Below, piece after piece: positions 24,293-37,420 of a DNA stretch of 64,000 nucleotides. The notes beneath the pieces are model-generated. The model saw only the letters and a program-made list of their open reading frames with translations. It searched no databases and was not told where the DNA came from. Origin of the DNA: Erythrocercus mccallii (lineage: Eukaryota > Chordata > Aves > Passeriformes > Dicruridae). The first letter of the stretch is position 1, and the number at the start of each line of letters is the position of its first letter. Both the position numbers and the translations under genes were made by a program. The DNA lies in NCBI GenBank assembly GCA_013397435.1, contig VZRG01002285.1, forward strand, positions 26,175 to 90,174, given 5' to 3'.

Positions 24293-27200
24293 AGGGGCCG
24301 CGCTGGCGCGGGGGTGGCTCGTTGAGGCGCCCGCGAACTCATCTTGCGCCCCGCGTCGGCCGGTGTGGTTGCGATTCCCGCTCCCCCCCAGTTCCTTCTC
24401 CCGTTCCCCGGCGTGGCCTTCGCGACTCCCCCCGTCCCCACCCAGTCCTCCGCCCCGTTCCCCCCGGTGTGCGCTCCCTTCTCCTCAAGGCTGCCCCGCC
24501 ATTCCCCCTAGGCGCACATTCCTCCCGCATGGCCTGCATACCAACACACACACCGCCCACGCCCGCGTCTACCCACCCCCAGTGCAACCCATCCCTCCCT
24601 TCCTCTCCCTCCCTCCTTCAACCTGTCTTTGCTGCCGCTGTTCCACTCTCCCTGTGCATGCACACGCACTAGCACAGCCCCCTTGTTCCCCAGTGCTCTT
24701 CGGTGGTATTGGGTGGGTGTCACTGTCTGCACGGGTGTGTCTGGTCCTGCGTGGGCTGAGCGCTCAGTAGACTGCAGTAACGTGGTGGGCACCAGGCTTG
24801 TGTTTGCTGGGTTTCCTTTGCTTCAGACTGGATGGACTGACAGACGCCTCGTGCATGTGCTGGTGTGGTAGGTGTGTGAGGAGGCTGTTATTGTGCCTGT
24901 ATTCTCCTGCCCTGTAGGTGAGTTGTGTTGGGTCTTGTCTGGATGCTCGTGGTGTCTCGAAATCTCACTTGCTCTGTGAGGGCTAAATTCAGCCTTGGCA
25001 ACTGCAGCATTTAGTGGAGGGAGGGCTTTGACAGAACATGTGTGTGACAGTTCCGATGAATTGTGGAAAGGGACTAGAGTAATTTCAGGGGGAGGTCTAT
25101 GAGAGCTGCCTGGAACACTGTGAAGCTGTCAAGAGTGGGTGGAGGAAGAGTGGAAAATCTAGAGGAAATAGATGGGTCCTGCTTACAGAAAGTTTGAAAT
25201 TGTTCTTGCCATGTAAGGAGCTTGAACAGGAGTAATTATTGAAGGGATAAAGACAGGTTTCCCTAGAGAGAAGACTGTTTACCTCTGTTAAAGATAAAAA
25301 TAGAAGACACTGATCAATAATAGAGCAAAGGCTAATAGAGTGAATAGAAATGACTTTCCTGTCCTGCAAAAAAAAAAAAGAAAACAATCAATCAAAATGC
25401 AATGGAGCATAAATCCCGGCAACAAAGACTTGACTCTTTTAATACAGTAGTTAACTGTGCATTTGAACTTGTGTTGCTGGATGTTACCCTTTGGTCTAAG
25501 AGATTAGCAGCCTTCCTAAAAGGGAACACAGATTACTCTAGAAATGTTCGTGCTATTCAGATTTCTAATACTAAAGGTTTGTATTTGTGTGATACTGTTG
25601 GCAAAAAAATCAACTCTCATGCTTTTAGGATGTTGACTAAGTACTAAACAATAGCAGTTTTGGGAGAGCTTTTCTTATGGTGAAGGTATCCCAGAAAGGC
25701 CTACTTCAGGCTTTCTTTTCACCACTGTCCCCAAGAAAATGGGCTTCAAAGCTGCTGTGGTTTTGGGAGCAGGTTTTTAGGTCCTTAATACTGTCATTAT
25801 TATGGTTGTGCTGTAAACCCTAGGTGGCATGAAAGCAGCAGGTGGGTGCCTCTGCATCTGGAGCAGGAGTGGTTTGGTCTCGCTGCAAAATGATTGGGAA
25901 GCTTTACTACTGAAGTCAGCGTTTCTGACCAGCTCGGTGGTGTGGGCAGATGTTTTTCTTTGTGTTCAGCTCAGGTCTCTACAATCAGTTCAGAGTGCTG
26001 AATGGGTTGTGTTTTGGAGATGTGGGGCAAGGGGATGAGCACCTCACAACCACTGGATACCTTTTGGACTTTAGTTTGTCTGTCTCCTTAGGACACTAAG
26101 GACACTTGGCAGTCAAAAGGGGAAGGTTCTTAGATAAATTGGTCAGAACATGAAGTTCAGTGTGACTGGCTGGTTTGGAGCAACAAAAGCATTCTGAGCT
26201 GTCTGGTCTCTAACCATTTGACAGAATCCAGCTAGAAATCTGCCTTGTTCTCTGTCAGCTTCTTTGCCTGTTTGCTGGTAGCAGGCTGGGAGGTGACCTT
26301 TTGCAGTTGTGGGATTAGGGTTCTTTTCTTCTCATGGATAGAGGAAGGGTGAGTGGGTTTTTTTCCTAGCACAAAAACTTTTAAAACATTTCTTTCCCCC
26401 TCAAGAAAGGTAGTCCCTTTTCTACCCAGTTCTACTGCTGAATTAACTAAAACATGTAATAATAATGTTTTGGTGTAAGATGACAACCTTTTAATTTCCA
26501 CATGAGGAACTTACCTTTCATTCCTTCTCCCTTCCTGTTTTGGTTTTGTTTTTAATTGGCTTATGTTTGCATTGAGGGAGGTAAACTGTTACCTGCTCCT
26601 TCTAGCAGAAGTGCCTGTATCATTTTCCAGCAGCTCTAAGGATATCTTTGAGCTCTTGCAGCAATGTCTGGTAGAAACAGTGAATTCCTTTGGAGATGTT
26701 TGTTGTTTGGTCCTAGCTGCTTTAAGAGCCCAGTATTGTACTGAATGAAATTCAAAGTAAAACATGACGTTTCAAATCAAACTTACTGATTCTGAAGTGC
26801 CACTGCTATGACTCTTTTTCTCAGTTTTTCCAGCTTAAAACTGAGGAAACCAAGGAAAGCAGCAGTGAATGTACAGGTTGGTCTGTTCACAATATGAAGA
26901 GGATAGCACAGCCTCAGACAGAAATTGCACTTAACCTTTGTACAGTTGACTTTTCTAGTACACGCCTGCTGCTGGCTGCCTGTGTACCAAAGCAGCTGGG
27001 TGTTATTGAACGGCCCTGGCTGGGGGCAGAAGCTCTTCCATGCTTTAGAGTTTGTGATTGATTGTGCTTGCCAAGGCCCTGGAAATTTGAGGTGATGTAG
27101 AGGATAATGGTGCGTTGGAGTTTTATGTGCTGGCTTGCCCAGCTATTCGCTTGGAGTGTTGTGTGTGTTGTGTGCTGTTCTCACTTCTTCCCAGACTCAT

Positions 27201-30200
27201 TGGGGTTTGCTTTCTTGTGGTGGAAGAGTGGTTTCCTGTCAAGACATCACACCCTACCAGAATGCTTGGGACCCTGAAAGCAGTTTGACACTGTAATAAG
27301 ATGGATTGAAACACTTAGCAAAAACAGCTGTAAAATATTATAGTGCTTTAACTGAAAACACCCTTATAATAAGGGGTTTGGGTTTGTTTGGGTTTTTTTT
27401 CCTTCCCCCATTTTTTTCTGTTTTTTTTTCTTTTTTTTCTTCTTTTTGGCCTTTATGGATTACATTTGGGGAGAGCAAGTGGACTTGTTTTCAGAGCAGC
27501 AATTCCCCAGGAAGGTTTTGGAAGTGAAATTCTGCTAGCTAAAGCAGTGAGTTGCAGCCACCCTCCAGGAGTCTCACTTCAGAGTTTCTATCTTCTAAGA
27601 AGAGGCAGGGGCTGGAGTACTTGCTCATAGCCAGGTTCTCACTCTTTAAAAATCAGGTCAGCCTCCATGGAGTTTTTGTTTCTGATGGTGTAAGTAACAT
27701 GTCTGGGAAGGCAAGAGAGCAAGCTGTGTCCAGGGAAAATGCAGTGTATGAGCAAGCTGCTCAAGGAACTGTGCTGTATCTGTATCTGACCAGGTCTTTA
27801 TAGCCCCTGAGGGGCATAATTCACAGGAAACTTGAAAAGGGACCTAACTGACATTCTACTTGTGGTATTAACCCATACAGTGTCTGGATATTTGTCTCCC
27901 CACCCTCAAGTCTGTCTCTGTATTGAAAGAATGGGAATGTTGCTATTATTATCTTACAGTCACAATGCCTGGGAGTCCAATGATACTGAAAGGTTCATCT
28001 CTTTGAGGATGTTGTATAATGAAGAGTGACCAAGAACATAGAGTTGGTGTCATGGTTTCACATTTTTTGTGTCTAGCCCCAAAGCATCCATCTCTGCCTG
28101 GGTATTTTGTACATGTGGCCCCTGATCAACTCACTAGTAAGAAACTGTCCCTCTGATTCAGCAAAGAAAACGTCTACAACATGTTATGAAGTGCAGCAGT
28201 GAGGCTTCAAGAAGGAGATGAGATGAAATAATACCTTAAAAGCTGACCTCGCTGACCCAGTGTTCCCTCCTCAGGCTGCAGAACATGACATGGATTGTAT
28301 TGGAAGCTGCTGAGCTGATTGCTTGGGATCCTGCAGCTGCCTGGTTGTCTCCAACATAGCCTCAGCAGTAATGTAGCTGTGCCTCTGTCCAGGTTACTTG
28401 AAATGAGCATGGACAAGCCAGTCACCTCAAGAGGCAGGTTAGAAGGGAGTGAATTTCTCTTCATGGCTCACCATATCTTGTCTCTTCCTTGCCGGTTTTG
28501 CTGTGAAAGTCTAGTTAGTGGTGGGTGAAGCTTACTTGCATCTATATGTCCCATCATCTGGGAGTGGCTTCTCTCCTCCTCCAAAATCTCCTGACTTACA
28601 GTCTTCCTTTCCCCTCTCCCAATGACATTGTGATGGCACTGATTTTACAAGAGTGTTAAGCCAAGAGTCATTCATACAAATTCCCTTTCAGGTAATTTCA
28701 TGCAACTGGGTAATTTAAGGTCAGAGCATCTGGAAACATTGAGTTAAAGTTTTATCTGTTTTTTAAGCATGCACCTTCTCAGGTTGATGGTTGGTGTGGT
28801 TTTTTCTCTATAGAGAAAATACATTGCTGCTGATGGCTTTTGGGATAGAGTCCAGGAATACAAAGGTCTTAATTCTGCGTTCAGAACTTTGCCTCCATAG
28901 GATTTTTGTTTTTCTTGGTGAAGTATCAGGGCAGGAGAGAAGTATGGAGTGGCTAATGTTAAATAGGAGCAATGAAATTAGAAGTTCATGATTTTGGGGA
29001 ATTAGGAAGGATATTTGTCTCTTATGTCCAGAGATTTAATTAAAAAAAATAAAATAAGAAAAGATGAGCAACAAACTACAAGCAAAAATAAGTCAATCAG
29101 TTGTTACTGCAGCAATAACGAAGTGGCTTTTTAGTGAGTGTGACCTTGGGTGCTTTTTTGAGAATCACTGATTTTACTTCTGCTGTGTTCATCACTGCTA
29201 CGCATCAGAGAATGATTGCTGGGGAAGTCAGGTGTGCCATTGCCCTCATATGCACCACTGCACAGTTGCCTAGACCTGTGATATCTGGGTTCTTTCAGCT
29301 CATTTACTTGCTAAACTGAAGTATGGATCTGATCTGATAGATTGTAGATGTCATCTTCTGCATGGAAAAGTATACTCTAGTGTATTAGAAAAACTTCCTT
29401 TGTGTGTGACTGCCACAAGTTCAATACTTTTCCATGCTGCTGTAGAGTTTGAGTTCTTATTCTTCTTAAAGAAACTGTATACACTGTTAACTTCAAAACT
29501 GTTGTCTACCCTGTCTTGGCACTCAGAGGTGGGAAACAATGAATGCAAGTCATGGTGGAATAAGTTCTGATTTGACTTTGTTCTTGAGAGTTTCAAAATG
29601 AAATGCAAACATTTTCTGTCATGTGGGACGCAACTGTTTACAACACACCCTTTTGTCTTCTTGCCTCTTTCCCCTCTGCCAGTTGCAGAATATCTTTATA
29701 CTCTTCCTGTGTTTCTCCCCTGGGAGCAGAGGGCTTGCCTGGTTTGTGTGGAGTGGGGGCTGTTGGGAGTATGGGAAAGGGACACAGTGTGTGGCCCAGG
29801 CATGTGTGTTGCTGTTCTCAAAGGAGGGGTTGGAAGGTTGGGGAACATCCCTTTTTCTTCTCCCCCTCCCGCTTTTTGTCTTTTTCCTGTCCCCTTCGAA
29901 AAAAGGGACTGGATCTGGGATGTTGACTTATCGCAATGTGGGTCAGTCCATGCACACACACAAAAAAAAAAAAAAAAAAAGAGAGGGAGGAGGAGGATGG
30001 GGGAGGAGGGCTGTGCAAATACAGTCAGACAACAGAAATTAATAGAGCAGAAAAAACTCTGGAAAGAAGAGTGCATGGCTCAGGTTAAAAAGGTTTTGTT
30101 GTTGATTCTGAGTTTTTTAATGGGTGCATGGGGAGGGGAGGTTTCTCTTAGGATGAGTATGGGCTAGCAAAATGGGTGGGGGCTGCAATGGTATGGGCAA

Positions 30201-30405
30201 GCTGCAAGTGGAGAAGATTTTTGTGGTATTCTCAGATTTTAATTTCCCTAAAATGAGAAACATAGGGATGTGACCTTGTTGAAGGTTCAATTGTTTGTGT
30301 GTACAGTGCAGTCTTATGTGTATGTAGGCATTGGATCATCTCTTGAGTATGGCTTAGTGGGTTGAAGCAGTGTACTTTTTAGGCCATCCCATATCCATAT
30401 TTTCA

Positions 30406-30745
30406 TGTTATGGTTCAACCCAGTACACTCCTGTTTTCTCCTCAGTTTTTGGTATGACCCGGTGTTGCAATCTTCCCCTTATCCTATTCTCCAGCCTATC
30501 CCAATTTACCTTTCCCTAATCCCCTGCCATGCTTGGCCAGCATTGGGTGGTCATCCTAAACCCAAACCCCTTCCGGTGTCTGTGTGCATAAAAGCCTTCT
30601 CCCACATGGAGAAAGGGTCTTGATCCCACCATGAGGTGAATAAACCAGCTCTGTTCACCCCCAAGAAATGGACTGCTGTTCAGTCTGTCCCTGTGCCAAT
30701 GCCATCGATAACCGGGATCTGCAGAGCTCGTAAGGGGGTTATGTC
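30406..30745 (+). mobile_element. Probable solo LTR of an endogenous retrovirus
   Basis: The sequence begins TGTTATGGTTCAACCC, a typical LTR start. It has a TATA-like GCATAAAAGCC near 30587, a GAATAAACC poly(A) signal near 30638, and a GT/C-rich U5-like stretch. This is the order promoter, R, poly(A) signal, U5. The 3' limit is uncertain because no clean CA end or target-site duplication was found. No retroviral coding sequence adjoins it. Confidence 0.5.
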
Positions 30746-33700
30746 ACACCCCATGCAGTGCCGCCTCTCCTGAAGCACCCCTGGGGTACAGAGGCCCCGG
30801 GGGAAAACGCTACAGTGGGTGTGTACCTTGTTGCCCTGTGGTTTGGTCTTCCTTAGGTGCCTAACTCCTCTACCTTCTGACTCCCTGCTCAACTCTTGCT
30901 GACCCTGTTGGTCTCTGTCCCAGTGACACTTTCCTCTTGGTTCATTGACTGTACCAAGAGCTGTGAAATTGTGACTGGGGCATCTCTTCAAACTACTCAC
31001 TCCTCTAAAGAAGTAACACTGAGGAGAACTGCATTTGGATCTGCATTTGTTGGGCAGACAGACAAGCGTGTTAAGCTGACACGGAGTGCAGCAACTGTAG
31101 ATGCAAGCACTGCGTTTAAGTCTGGTGAGTGCCCTTCTTGTGACTGAGCGCAGCATTGCTCATGTGTGTTCAGAGTTACCCAGATATGCCTGTGTGTCAG
31201 GTGCGTGTTGTGGGGCGACTTTCACCAACTTGAAGTTAGGAAAGCTTTGCCCAGCATGAGCAATAAAATGTAAATGAGTTGTACTAGTTAAAATTGCATG
31301 CCAGGTCACATACTTAACTCCGATGTTTTTGGGAGTGCTGCTGAAGAGCTTAAAAATGCACTGTTGGGACTTTTTCATGTCTCATAGCTAAGTAAACTAG
31401 ATGCCACCCCAGAGAGCAAAAGCAATTTAAGAAATAATAAATGTAAAAGCATTTGATTTTTCTTGGGTTGCTATACTGAATTTCAACTGTGCCAGTGACT
31501 CTCTTACTGTCTAAGTGCTATTTTGTCCTATCTACCTGCACCTTTTCCTCTCTTTTGCCATTTCAGCTGGTGATGCCATCCCTTTGGGTGGTGAAAAGAC
31601 CTTAGATTAATTATTTATCATATATACCTAGCACAACAGAAAGAGCTGGTTCTAGTTGGCAATCCTAGGCATTGTTATAATTAAAATAGTCTACTTTTAA
31701 AATAAACCTTGAACCATTTTGTCCTGTGTTTTTGTATTCCTTGTAAGTCTAGGGTACATTGTCAAAAAACATTAAGCTGCTGCTTTCACGTATATAAAGC
31801 TCTTGGTTATGTCCTAATAAATGCAGAAAGTTCTGGGTCTGATTCCTCTACTGCATGACACTTCTGTATTGGCCTTTTTGGATCCAGAATAAAGATAATT
31901 TAATGGAGAAACTCTTGAAAGATTAAGAATATGAGGGGAATGGAAAATGTTTTTGTGGTATTTTAGCGAAGTTCAGTATGGTGGATATTTAGAGCAATAG
32001 AAGTGTGGAGTAGGTTAATAGGAAGAACATTGTCTTGTCTCATAGCTCTCCAGGAGAACCTTGCAGCCAGGTCATGTGTGTTTTTTTGGTTTATGTCTTG
32101 TACAGCAGAAGGAGGCTTAGCTGTTAAGACTCTTTCATGGGATAGCTTTGTGTATCATTCTTTGCTGACTTAGCAGTTTAGAAATTAAATACTTTCAGCC
32201 TCGGATGAGATGATCTATTTTAAAAACACAGATTGTGTTTGCAGATGGGAGGGAACAGCTTCTGAGTCCTGTTGTTTGGGGTTCTTTTCCTCTTGGCCCT
32301 GGGATAGGTCTTACTCAGGGCAGGCAAACACCTTCTCCTTTACTATGTGGTTGAATATTCAGATGTACCCCATGGAACTGAGGGACCATGCCTGAACCTT
32401 TCTTCCCTCCTCTTACACCACTTTTGTTGTGTTAGAAGTGAGGTTTTTATATTTATGTTTGTTTATCTTTATGTAGAAATAGCTGCTCCTCAGTGGTAAC
32501 ATTTTCCATGCCTTAATGCAAGCCAAAAATGAAGGTTTTTGTTTTCACTTTTGCCACATCCTGTCTGTTTTTTGTTTTGAGTTTATTTTCAGCAGAAGAA
32601 GCTGCCTTGTTAATGTTGGAGACAGGAGGTCTCTGTTTCCAAAAGATACAGGACTGGCAATCTGCTCCTGATGGAGAATTAGCGTACTGTTTTTAATGTG
32701 GGTGCAGGCCATGTGGACATATCCCTGCTACTTTATGTCTGTGTGGTGTCGTTAAGAGAACTGGTCTCTATGCCATTTGGAGCTTCTCTGTCAAGAATGT
32801 TAGTAACAGTGTTCTCCATGGGTTTTTATCAGGATAGTTATCTTGATAGAAATAGCACCAGCTTTGTTTTTTCTTTTCCCCTCCTTGCGTTGAGAGTCCA
32901 CCCTAATATTCCTAAAGTGTTTTTAGAAGATGTGTTAGATAATTGTAAGAGGTAGTTTGGTGTTTAAGCTAATGCCCTGGCAGCACAAGGCCTTGTCTTG
33001 CTCTAATGTACATAACTTGTAAAGACATTTGCACAGAAGCAGGGGACGGCTTGTAGGGGATGGGGGTGTGATCTCTGCCTTCCATGTTGGAAGATGGTTG
33101 TGTATAGACCTCAGCACTGCCAGAAGCTCCTGTAGCCCATGTAGAAGAATCATACTAGCTCTGATCCAAATTTCCTGTGGCCGTCCTGGAATACACCTAA
33201 CCTGCATCCAAAAGACTTATGTGTTTACGTAGGTGTACTTTCATGTGTGCTTGTTTTCCAGTTTCCAAAGTTTGATGCTTTTCCTGGCTCTCTGTTCTGG
33301 TCCTGTTGTCTGTTGCAGGTTACCTCCAGGGGGAGCAAAGTAGTCACTTGGAGATACGGAAAGCTCCAAAAGTGAAATATAGAAATGTTGAAATATTTTC
33401 CTTTGATATATTTAGGAAAGTTCTCTAAGAGAGGGAGCATAAGTGTGCAAGGAACTTTACTCTCCCTTGAACTGAAATCAATGAGGCAGAGATGAAACAG
33501 GTGGGCAGAGAAAACAGAATATGGAAGAAGAGTAAGAAATGCTTCAAAATTTATTATGCATTAGATTGGTTTGTATTTTATTGGTAATTTGGGTTTCCAA
33601 ATGCTTCTAATTTGACGTATAGTAATGTTAAATGCTTTCCTCGTGGTTTGGTACCTTGCAGTGCTGGGAACTGTATGGACAGAGAACAAAAAGATGGTTG

Positions 33701-36700
33701 TCCCAGGGAGCTTAAAATGCACAAGAAACAACAGAGAAATACAGCCAGCTGGGAGGAGCACCAGGAAAGAAATCACAGCCAGGAGCATGACTGATGTCAG
33801 GCCAATGTACAACTGACATAGTGAAGTGGGAGAGTGGAGAAGATTGAGGTGAATAGGGAATAACTTTATGGCTGTTGGAAAGTATCTTTGTACCCAGGCC
33901 TGAGGGAAGTGTGTTGTGGCACTGACTTAGGCTGTGATGGAGGTGGGTGTCCAAGAAATAAGTGTCAAAGCACATTCACAGTGTCATGTAAGAGGGAAGC
34001 TGCTGATACCAAGGTACTGGATTTGTAGCTTATTAAGGCACTGTTTTTGTTGTGACATGTTCCCAGACATCACCTTTACTGCGCTTGTGTCCTGTTGCAC
34101 AGTGGGAAGAGACATCTCAGAAGCAAGACTTGTTGAGAGATTGCCACAGCCCGCCCTCACAATGCTCTTTTTAACAAGACAAAACAGGAGCTAGCAGATT
34201 GAGCTGGTGGTAGTGAATGAGCTGAAATCTTAAGCCTAATTTCCCTGGTTAAGGCTCCAGTCATCTGTGCTGTTACCTGGTTTTTAAGTATAGACCAGAA
34301 TTGCTCTTATAGCTTCAACTTCTTACATACAGTAGTATTTCATAAGAACTTTGTGTGCTGCTTATACCTGTCACTGTATCTGTGATGTATGGGACTTGAG
34401 GAGATTAGAAGGGATAATTTGGAAGGTTTATGTTAATTTTGCAGATTTTGGAGTAGAGCATTACTTCAGGTTTCACTAGTAAGGAGAATGAACTGCAAAC
34501 TGATGCATAGAATCAATAAAAGGTGTCAAGGAAATAAAAAGCTGTCCTCAGGGGCTGTAACCCTGAGTGCTCATGGGTGAGGTGGTATGGGGTTTGGGTA
34601 GGAGATGTAAGCCTGGTTTTGTAAGAGAGTTTGTATATTTTCTTTCAGAACACAGTGGTGGAAAAAGTTACTAATTTGAATGACTGTGTGAATTGAAGGG
34701 GATTAAGTGAAGAATGATGCACAATCCTGTAATTAATGGCTGTTGATGTATAATCACAAGGGGGCAGTGTTAAGATTACATACACAACTTCAATTTATGA
34801 CTGACCTTGCTTATGAAATAGATAACCCCTGTCATGACAAAATGCTTGTTGATCACTTTATGCTGTTTCCGCTTATTTTAAAATAAGTGCAGAGACACAG
34901 CAGAATTCCCTTCTGTTGATGTTATTGCTGCTGCATTTGGGTCTGTGCCACTGATGTGGTTTGATTAGCTGGAGTGTGGAGGTCCAGGTCCTGTTCATCC
35001 TAGCACCTGTGGTTGGCTGTACAGGTCCTCTCCCCTGTGAACTTTTGGAAGGGCTTAGCAGCTTCCTGTCTTGCATAGCTCCCAAAGTGTGCTGGGATGT
35101 GCAGGACTGCAGTTGGCCGGACCTTATTTAGAGCTAGGTTAACCACAGGTGTGTCTGCTCTGATTTTATTTTAGATGTGGCCTTTTTGAGCTTTGTGGAA
35201 GCACTCAGCACTGTGTGTATTCAGTTGCCTTAGAAGTTACTTGGGTAGAAATCCCTTTCTTCAAAGCAATAAAAATCTTGCCAGCTTGTGACATCTCCAC
35301 CCAGCCTCCATCTCTCCAAATTTTTAGATATAGTACAGATAATGAAATGTGTGTGTGTATGCTTAGAAACTCAAAACTTAAGTTACATTTCCCATACTGA
35401 TCAGGTCTGGAAAGGAATCACTCTACTGTACATGCAGTTATGGAAAGCTGTAACTCAGAGCAGGCATATTTTGGAAAAACAACTGGAAAGAATAAAGAAA
35501 AGCCAAGTTTGATAATTAGTTTGTAAATTAAAGCACAGTACTTCTGCAGCTTCACCTATAGTAAGATAATATATGCTTAAACAAATCTAGGTATTTCCCA
35601 GGACTTTTCTTTTTTCCCCATGGAAGAAAGCAGAAAGGAGGTGCAGTGTGACATAAGGTAATGTCAGACTGCTGCACACCAGTGGTATGAGTGTATGTTT
35701 TGGAAAAAGACTGTGCTAAAAGGGCCATTTTCATGCCTTAGTATGCGTGTGGAAAGGACTTGCTACCAGCACTCTGCTTTTACTGGGTACCCATTCCTTA
35801 ATTTGTGCTGTGGCTTCAGGTGAAGCAGGGCTGGGGCAGTTCCTCTGTGATATATGTTCTCTTTTGTGTTCTGTAGCAATCTGTCAGTAGATGACAGATG
35901 TGTCCTTCCCTGGTGCAGCTGTAAACTGTGGCAATGGACCATTGACCTTTCTAAAGCCCTTTCCGTCCACTGATCATAAAGGCCTGTGTAAGAGCAATGT
36001 CTTGAGCTTTTATAGAAGTGCTGTTCTGAAAAATATTAGGAGGTTATCCAAAGGAGGCAATATTATGCTGTTCCCTTTGATAGCTGCATCAGAAGCAGCT
36101 CTTCTAATGGATAGAACCAATGGCTGCCTGCTTGTGATCTTGGTTTAAGTGGATTATCTTCCTACAATCCAGAGGTCACACTAGAGCCTGCTTATGACCA
36201 AATTGAAAATAATAGCTACTTTAGATCTTAGACCTTCAAGAATTTGTTCCATTGAAAGAAGATAGCTTTTTATCCAGGAAATGGCCAAGGGTCATGCTGC
36301 TTTGAAATCTTGCATATTGTGTTCAGCATGTGTTTTTATGTGTCAGCTGGTTTTTTAGAAGCCAATCAGATTAAATTCACATCATGTAGAAAGCAATGCA
36401 AAGTTAGTAAAATTAGTAACAGGCTGGCTAAATGTACCATGCCATACAAATTTTGGTACAAGCTTGACTTCATGCTCTTCACACTGTCAAAGTGAGAACA
36501 ACTTTCAGTGCATATCCTTCAATAAGAGTGCTTTAGACTGAGTGGGGTTTTCAACATGGCTGTAGGAGAGGTGAGCATTGCTTGCTGGAGGAATTAGGAT
36601 ATTCTCCCCTCCCCGCCCCCTTCCTGCACAGGGGCACTGGTGGCACATGTTCTTGTTACTGGTGGCTGCTTGTCAGGCTAACCATGACTCTAGGAGACAG

Positions 36701-36799
36701 CAGAATAGCCTGTACTCTTATGGAAAATAGAGCTGTTAATTTAGGTGTGCCTGTCATCTTCCGCTACAGATGATTTAGGTACTTCCTTCTGATCATTTT

Positions 36800-37085
36800 T
36801 ACAGAGGTGTGTAGTGATAGGACTAAGGGAAATGGCTTTAAACTAAGAGTAGGTTAAATCAGATATTAGGAAGAAATTCTTTGCTGTGAGAGAGGTGAAG
36901 CAGTGGCACAAGTTGCCCAGAGGAGTTAGGGATGCCCCATCCCTGGAAGTGTTCAGGGACAAGTTTGTTGGAGCTCTGAGCAACTTGGTGTAGTGGAAGG
37001 TGTCCCAGCCCACAGCACAGGGCTTGGAACTAGATGGTCTTTAAGGTCCTTTCCAACCCAAAACATCCTGTGATCCTGTGATCTC
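36800..37085 (+). mobile_element. CR1 LINE 3' fragment
   Basis: It shows the CR1 tail phrases GGATGCCCCATCCCTGGAAG, GGTGTCCCAGCCCAC, TTGGAACTAGATGGTCTTTA and AGGTCCTTTCCAACCC, followed by a duplicated TGTGATCC-type 3' terminal repeat. It is 5'-truncated and lies about 275 bp before the first coding exon of TMEM184B. Confidence 0.93.
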
Positions 37086-37420
37086 TGGTGAATGCTGTAT
37101 TCATCTGATATGTTTTTATTGCAGAAGGGTGGTGATGATATCAGTGGCCAGATTTCATGACCTCTGGGAGGCTGTCAGAGATTCCTGAGTACCACATGAT
37201 CTATTATATCACAATGGGTGGCAATGGCAGACTTACCCAGGTCCTGTTCACAAAACATGCGAGCACCCTGGTGAAAGGCATGTGAGAGATGCAAAGCTCT
37301 ATTACATTCCTGACTCCTTTCAGCTGGGTTCAATTGGCTTGTGCTTCTCTTCCCTGACAGGTCTTGGCTCGTGGGCAGCTCTTTAGCAATCCCAACTGGA
37401 ACCTCACACCAAAGGGCACC

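Larger units (their letters stand above)
23800..24700 (+). promoter_or_regulatory. TMEM184B: CpG-island promoter of TMEM184B with a consensus CRE and an NRF1-type site
   Basis: GC content and CpG density jump sharply here compared with both flanks. A palindromic cAMP response element core (TGACGTCA, inside GGTGACGTCACC) is at 23963-23970. An NRF1-like palindrome, TGCGCAGGCGCA, is at 24016-24027. A GC box (GGGCGG) lies near 23998. There is no TATA box, which fits a dispersed CpG-island promoter. Transcription probably starts around 23.98-24.03 kb; the exact site cannot be seen. Confidence 0.8.
24189..37360 (+). other. TMEM184B: TMEM184B intron 1 (13.2 kb)
   Basis: Apart from the pentamer tract, one probable solo LTR near 30.5 kb and a CR1 tail near 36.9 kb, I see no gene, conserved ORF or RNA gene. 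Simple sequence includes a T-rich pyrimidine tract at about 27380-27450 and an A19 run at about 29962-29980. ORFs of 60-190 codons in both strands are compositional. Confidence 0.55.

Noticed and set aside
24092..24770. Long ORFs on both strands around the TMEM184B first exon (up to 194 codons)
   Set aside because: They are translations of the CpG island and the GGGCT tract: low complexity, no stops because AT content is very low.
29940..29980. A19 run after CACACACACA as a retrocopy tail
   Set aside because: No coding remnant or target-site duplication could be seen upstream; it is better described as simple sequence.
29598..30167. 189-codon plus-strand ORF
   Set aside because: It runs through an A19 tract giving a poly-lysine stretch, has two other overlapping frames of similar length and lies within TMEM184B intron 1.
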